From: Rouxiella sp. S1S-2 | GTDB lineage: Bacteria > Pseudomonadota > Gammaproteobacteria > Enterobacterales > Enterobacteriaceae | Assembly (NCBI RefSeq): GCF_009208105.1 | Contig: NZ_WFKL01000001.1 | Coordinates: forward strand, 4,340,001-4,404,000 | Length of the DNA stretch: 64,000 bases | Reading direction: 5' to 3' | In this document: in pieces, positions 59,816 through 64,000 of the stretch | Numbering within the stretch: the first letter of the stretch is position 1 | Layout: each line of letters starts with the position of its first letter | Made by a program: the position numbers and the translations under genes | The notes under the pieces: generated by a model | What the model was told of the DNA's origin: nothing | Seen by the model: the letters and a program-made list of their open reading frames with translations, nothing else | Databases searched by the model: none

Positions 59816-60358
59816 CGAAACGCTGGCAAGAGTGGAAAACTGGTCTACACTGCTCATATCGACCGCCTTTACAGCGTCATATCTTCTCTTCCCTAGGTGC
59901 ACATTTGTTGTGTATCCTGGGGATTCAATGTTGTTATTTCGTTAATATCTTGATTTACTCTTAACGCCATCAAAAAAAGCCTTAACACCAATAAAAAATT
60001 ATTTCCCACTTACAACTTGTTTCAGACGTCTTTTTTTTTCAGCGAATTTTTAATTTTAATTTCACGCAATTTCAACATTCTGTTTACATAATTTATACCT
60101 ATCGCGATCATTAAAAAAAGGCACTAAATATCCATACTGTTGCTACGTCTTGTTTTTCCTCCACATAGTGAGGGAAAATAGCGCAAGGTACTGTTGCCAC
60201 AAGGAAATTGTCACTTCCCGTAACATGTGTGACCACGTTAACATAAAGTGTGGGACGTGCATTTACACTGCTTTAAGCGTGTTTACAGTACCGTAACCTT
60301 CCCGTAAAATGCCCGCACACATGAAGCGACAATAGAGCCCTGTTATTGAGGTCGTTAG
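59816..60358. other. Regulatory region upstream of cyoABCDE
   Basis: This 543-base AT-rich interval between ampG and cyoA holds the best sigma-70 promoter at 60282-60310. A partial CRP-like half site (TGTGACCACGTTAACA, about 60228) lies upstream. ArcA, Fnr and Fur sites known in E. coli cannot be assigned by eye. No gene is seen. Confidence 0.5.
60282..60310 (+). promoter_or_regulatory. Sigma-70 promoter of the cyo operon
   Basis: TTTACA (60282-60287) and TAAAAT (60305-60310) each match consensus at five of six bases and are 17 bases apart, about 49 bases before cyoA. Confidence 0.65.
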
Positions 60359-61312
60359 ATGAGACTTAAGAAATACAATAAAAGTATTGGGATGTTGTCT
60401 ATATTTGCATCCACTGTAATGTTAAGTGGTTGCAATACGGCACTGATGGATCCCAAGGGAGCAATTGGACTGGAGCAAAGAACGCTGATACTGACAGCGA
60501 TCGGATTAATGCTGATCGTCGTTATACCAGTAATCATTATGGCTTTTGCATTTGCATGGAAGTATCGCGCTTCTAATACAGACGCTAAGTACAGTCCTAA
60601 TTGGTCACACTCCAACAAAGTAGAAGCTGTGGTATGGACCATCCCCGTTATCATCATTGCCATTTTGGCAACGATAACCTGGAAAACCACCCACGAGCTT
60701 GACCCGTATAAGCCTATCGTTACCAACGAAAAGCCGATGGTCGTTGAGGTAGTTTCTCTCGATTGGAAATGGCTGTTTATTTATCCAGAGCAGGGTATCG
60801 CAACGGTAAATGAGTTGGTTATCCCTAAAGATGTGCCGGTTCAGTTCAAATTGACGTCCGATTCTGTCATGAACTCCTTCTTTATCCCGCAGTTAGGGGG
60901 GCAGATTTACGCGATGCCAGGTATGCAGACTCAGTTGCACTTGATTGCAAACGAAGCCGGCACCTATAAAGGCATTTCAGCAAACTACAGTGGTCGCGGC
61001 TTCTCAGGTATGAAGTTCAACGCTATTGCTACCCCTACCCGTGCAGATTTTGATACGTGGGTTGCTAAAGTTAAGCAAGCGCCGAATCAGCTTGCAGCAA
61101 TGACTGATTTCAAGAAGCTGGCAGCGGACAGTATCGACAACCCAGTCGAATACTTCTCTACCGTTCAGCCGGACCTGTTCAAATCAATCATTGGTCAATA
61201 TTCGCATGATATGAATATGCCAGCTGGGCACACAATGCCTATGCCAGCAGGTACAGACATGAAAGGCATGGATATGGGTGATAAGTCTCACACTGCCGGA
61301 GCCGGGGAATAA
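60359..61312 (+). CDS. cyoA: Cytochrome bo3 ubiquinol oxidase subunit II
   Basis: CyoA is subunit II of the proton-pumping bo3 quinol oxidase. The 317-residue lipoprotein (E. coli 315) has a signal peptide ending LSGC (Cys25), two membrane helices near residues 45-110 and a periplasmic cupredoxin-like domain that lacks the CuA ligands, as expected for a quinol oxidase. The Met/His-rich tail ([14 protein letters not shown]) is longer than in E. coli. GAGG lies seven bases before the ATG. It is the first gene of cyoABCDE. Confidence 0.97.
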   Translation: MRLKKYNKSIGMLSIFASTVMLSGCNTALMDPKGAIGLEQRTLILTAIGLMLIVVIPVIIMAFAFAWKYRASNTDAKYSPNWSHSNKVEAVVWTIPVIIIAILATITWKTTHELDPYKPIVTNEKPMVVEVVSLDWKWLFIYPEQGIATVNELVIPKDVPVQFKLTSDSVMNSFFIPQLGGQIYAMPGMQTQLHLIANEAGTYKGISANYSGRGFSGMKFNAIATPTRADFDTWVAKVKQAPNQLAAMTDFKKLAADSIDNPVEYFSTVQPDLFKSIIGQYSHDMNMPAGHTMPMPAGTDMKGMDMGDKSHTAGAGE

Positions 61313-61315
61313 ACG

Positions 61316-63307
61316 ATGTTCGGAAAACTAACGCTAAGTGACATTCCATTTGACGTACCAATCGTCATGGTTACTGTTGGCGCAATCATTCTCGGCGGTC
61401 TCGCCCTGGTTGCCGCAATAACCTATTTCGGTAAATGGAAATATCTGTGGTCAGAGTGGATTACCTCTGTTGACCACAAAAAACTGGGTATCATGTACAT
61501 CATCCTTGCGATTGTCATGCTTATCCGCGGCTTTGCTGACGCCGTTATGATGCGTAGCCAACAGGTTATGGCGTCTGAGGGCAGTCCCGGCTTCTTGCCA
61601 CCTCATCACTACGACCAAATCTTTACCGCGCACGGCGTAATCATGATCTTCTTCATGGCGATGCCTTTCGTTATCGGTCTGATGAACGTGGTGGTACCGC
61701 TACAAATCGGTGCGCGCGACGTTGCCTTCCCGTTCCTGAACAACATCAGCTTCTGGTTTACCGCCGTTGCTGTGGTACTTATCAACATCTCTCTGGGTAT
61801 TGGTGAGTTCGCACAGACTGGCTGGTTGGCCTATCCGCCGTTGTCAGGTAAGGAATACAGCCCGGGCGTGGGGGTCGATTACTGGATATGGAGTCTACAG
61901 ATATCCGGTATAGGGACCTTGCTAACCGGTGTTAACTTCTTCGCCACCATCATGAAGATGCGTGCGCCTGGTATGCCGCTGATGAAAATGCCGGTATTTA
62001 CCTGGGCCGCACTGTGCACCAACGTTCTGATCATAATCTCGTTCCCGATCCTGACCGTTACCATTGCACTGCTGACTTTCGACCGCTATCTGGGCACCCA
62101 TTTCTTTACCAATGATATGGGCGGCAACATGATGATGTACATCAACCTGATTTGGGCCTGGGGCCATCCGGAAGTGTATATCCTTGTTCTGCCAGTGTTC
62201 GGTGTGTTCTCTGAAGTTACCGCAACCTTCTCCAAGAAACGCCTGTTTGGTTATACCTCATTAGTATGGGCAACCATTGCCATTACTGTGCTGGCGTTCG
62301 TGGTATGGCTGCACCACTTCTTCACCATGGGTTCAGGCGCTAACGTCAATGCCTTCTTCGGCATCATGACGATGATTATTTCTATCCCTACCGGGGTTAA
62401 AATCTTCAACTGGCTGTTCACCATGTATCAGGGTCGTATCACCCTGAACGCCGCTATGCTGTGGACCATCGGTTTCATCATCACCTTCTCTGTGGGGGGT
62501 ATGACCGGCGTTCTGCTGGCGGTTCCTGGTGCTGACTTCGTGCTGCACAACAGTCTGTTCCTGATTGCTCACTTCCATAACGTGATTATCGGGGGTGTGG
62601 TCTTCGGTTGCTTCGCAGGTATGACTTACTGGTTCCCTAAATCATTCGGCTTCACGCTGAACGAAAAATGGGGCGTGCGTGCGTTCTGGTTCTGGATTAT
62701 CGGTTTCTTCGTTGCCTTTATGCCGCTGTACGCGCTGGGCTTCATGGGGATGACCCGTCGTCTGAGCCAAAACATCGATCCGCAGTTCCACGCATTGCTG
62801 GTTGTTGCAGCGTTCGGTGCTGCGTTAATCGCCATTGGTATCGCCTGTATCTTCATCATGTTCTACGTCTCTATTCGTGACCGTGAACAGAATCGTGATT
62901 TGACCGGTGACCCATGGGGTGCACGTACTCTGGAGTGGGCAACCTCTTCTCCTCCTCCGTTCTACAACTTCGCCATCGTGCCACATATCCACGACCGCGA
63001 TGAGTTCTGGGACATGAAAGAGAAAGGGACTGCTTATAAGAAACCGGCTAAATATGAAAAAATTCATATGCCTAAGAACAGTGGCGCAGGCTTCGTCATC
63101 GCTATGTTCAGCCTGGCCTTCGGTTTCGCAGCAATCTGGGACATGTGGTGGTTAGTGATCGTCGGCTTACTGGGCGTGGTCATCACCTGGATCTGGAAAA
63201 GCTTCGACGAGGATGTTGACTACTACGTTTCAGTTGAAGAAGTTGAGCGTATTGAAAACCAACATTATGAAAATATCAGCAAAGCGGGCGTGAAACATGG
63301 CAACTGA
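61316..63307 (+). CDS. cyoB: Cytochrome bo3 ubiquinol oxidase subunit I
   Basis: CyoB holds low-spin haem b, haem o3 and CuB and catalyses oxygen reduction with proton pumping. The 663-residue product equals E. coli. WGHPEVYIL carries the CuB histidine and its cross-linked tyrosine, WLHHFFTMG the other two CuB histidines, and IAHFHNVI the haem o3 and haem b ligands. The gene starts three bases after cyoA and its end overlaps cyoC by 11 bases, as in E. coli. Confidence 0.99.
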   Translation: MFGKLTLSDIPFDVPIVMVTVGAIILGGLALVAAITYFGKWKYLWSEWITSVDHKKLGIMYIILAIVMLIRGFADAVMMRSQQVMASEGSPGFLPPHHYDQIFTAHGVIMIFFMAMPFVIGLMNVVVPLQIGARDVAFPFLNNISFWFTAVAVVLINISLGIGEFAQTGWLAYPPLSGKEYSPGVGVDYWIWSLQISGIGTLLTGVNFFATIMKMRAPGMPLMKMPVFTWAALCTNVLIIISFPILTVTIALLTFDRYLGTHFFTNDMGGNMMMYINLIWAWGHPEVYILVLPVFGVFSEVTATFSKKRLFGYTSLVWATIAITVLAFVVWLHHFFTMGSGANVNAFFGIMTMIISIPTGVKIFNWLFTMYQGRITLNAAMLWTIGFIITFSVGGMTGVLLAVPGADFVLHNSLFLIAHFHNVIIGGVVFGCFAGMTYWFPKSFGFTLNEKWGVRAFWFWIIGFFVAFMPLYALGFMGMTRRLSQNIDPQFHALLVVAAFGAALIAIGIACIFIMFYVSIRDREQNRDLTGDPWGARTLEWATSSPPPFYNFAIVPHIHDRDEFWDMKEKGTAYKKPAKYEKIHMPKNSGAGFVIAMFSLAFGFAAIWDMWWLVIVGLLGVVITWIWKSFDEDVDYYVSVEEVERIENQHYENISKAGVKHGN

Positions 63308-63914
63308 TTCCCTGAATCCCCACAGCGCGGTCCATGATGATCATGGGCACCACGACGCGGGTGAGACTAAAGTCTTTGGCTTCTGGATTTACCTGATGAG
63401 CGACTGCGTATTGTTTGCAAGCCTGTTTGCAACCTTCGCAGTACTGGTACACGGGACCGCTGGCGGTCCCTCTGGTAAAGACATTTTCGAGCTACCGTTT
63501 GTATTGGTAGAAACCTTCTGCCTGCTGTTTAGTTCTATTACTTACGGCTTCGCAATGCTGGGTATGAGCAAAGGTAACGCAGGCGCTGTTAAAGGCTGGC
63601 TGTTTGTTACTTTCCTGTTCGGTCTTGGCTTCATCGGCATGGAACTCTATGAGTTCCATCACCTGATTGCTGAAGGTTTCGGTCCGGATCGCAGCGGCTT
63701 CCTGTCTGCCTTCTTTGCACTGGTTGCTACGCACGGTCTGCACGTAACCTGCGGTCTGATTTGGATAATCACTATGATTGTACAAATCAACCGTCGCGGT
63801 TTGACCGCTGTTAACCAAACGCGTCTGATGTGCCTAAGCCTGTTCTGGCACTTCTTGGACGTAGTATGGATTTGTGTATTCACCGTTGTTTATCTGATGG
63901 GAGTTCTGGCATGA
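63297..63914 (+). CDS. cyoC: Cytochrome bo3 ubiquinol oxidase subunit III
   Basis: CyoC is the five-helix subunit III of the bo3 oxidase. The 205-residue product (E. coli 204) has a His/Asp-rich N-terminus ([18 protein letters not shown]) and family segments [25 protein letters not shown] and [19 protein letters not shown]. It overlaps cyoB by 11 bases and cyoD by four, so the operon is translationally coupled. Confidence 0.98.
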   Translation: MATDSLNPHSAVHDDHGHHDAGETKVFGFWIYLMSDCVLFASLFATFAVLVHGTAGGPSGKDIFELPFVLVETFCLLFSSITYGFAMLGMSKGNAGAVKGWLFVTFLFGLGFIGMELYEFHHLIAEGFGPDRSGFLSAFFALVATHGLHVTCGLIWIITMIVQINRRGLTAVNQTRLMCLSLFWHFLDVVWICVFTVVYLMGVLA

Positions 63915-64000
63915 GTCATTCAACAACCTCTCACGGCGGTGCTAGCCACGGTAGCTTCAAGTCGTACATGATTGGCTTCGTTCTGTCGATTATCCTGACG
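63911..64000 (+). CDS. cyoD: Cytochrome bo3 oxidase subunit IV, 3' end cut by window edge
   Basis: The first 30 codons of CyoD ([20 protein letters not shown] onward into the first helix) match the E. coli N-terminus. The ATG overlaps the cyoC stop (ATGA). CyoD is a small assembly subunit with three helices; cyoE would follow outside the window. Confidence 0.96.
   Translation, partial: MSHSTTSHGGASHGSFKSYMIGFVLSIILT

Overview
The window is a chromosomal segment of a gamma-proteobacterium of the order Enterobacterales. Most genes match Escherichia coli K-12 families at near-identical length (HtpG 624, RecR 201, YbaB 109, AcrB 1049, Lon 784, ClpX 424, CyoB 663 residues) and the order follows the E. 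coli hemH-to-cyo region, read in the opposite direction. Several traits point to a Yersiniaceae/Hafniaceae-type host rather than Escherichia: a short YmoA-like Hha, Zur-controlled alternative ribosomal protein genes and a zinc importer next to acrB, and a cysteine-desulfhydrase-like gene beside decR. Genus cannot be fixed from the sequence alone.

Layout. 1-1.8 kb: hemH (partial) and adk. 1.8-5.8 kb: a four-gene, translationally coupled operon (PP-loop ATPase, Nudix hydrolase, compact class-V-like PLP enzyme, EamA exporter) with a divergent LysR regulator, inserted between adk and htpG, which are neighbours in E. coli. 5.8-13.1 kb: htpG, recR, ybaB, dnaX (with an intact programmed -1 frameshift signal), apt, priC, ybaM. 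13.1-21.8 kb: mscK and acrR/acrAB around a perfect AcrR-type operator. 21.9-25.8 kb: a Zur-controlled zinc-starvation block (L31B, L36B, ABC importer for zinc or manganese) and one orphan gene. 26-31.2 kb: tomB-hha, a LysR gene divergent from adenine deaminase and a purine permease, then the 4.5S RNA gene. 31.4-41.9 kb: atl/ybaZ, ybaY, tesB, glnK-amtB with a sigma-54 promoter and NtrC site, mdlAB, decR with a ccdA-like gene, cof. 42-47.4 kb: ybaE, queC, a 571-residue protein made of six exact 61-residue repeats, fadM, ybaV. 47.5-58.2 kb: ppiD, hupB, lon, clpX, clpP, tig, bolA and yajG (proteostasis block). 58.3-64 kb: ampG and cyoABC plus the start of cyoD.

The two least explained parts are the PP-loop/Nudix/PLP/EamA operon with its structured leader, which has the composition of a small-molecule pathway with its own exporter and regulator, and the 61-residue repeat protein between fadM and queC. 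Two diverged copies of one intergenic palindromic repeat, each abutting a stop codon, are also present. Much of the rest is the conserved backbone, with recognisable regulatory signals (sigma-32 promoters of htpG and lon, Zur boxes, AcrR operator, sigma-54/NtrC).
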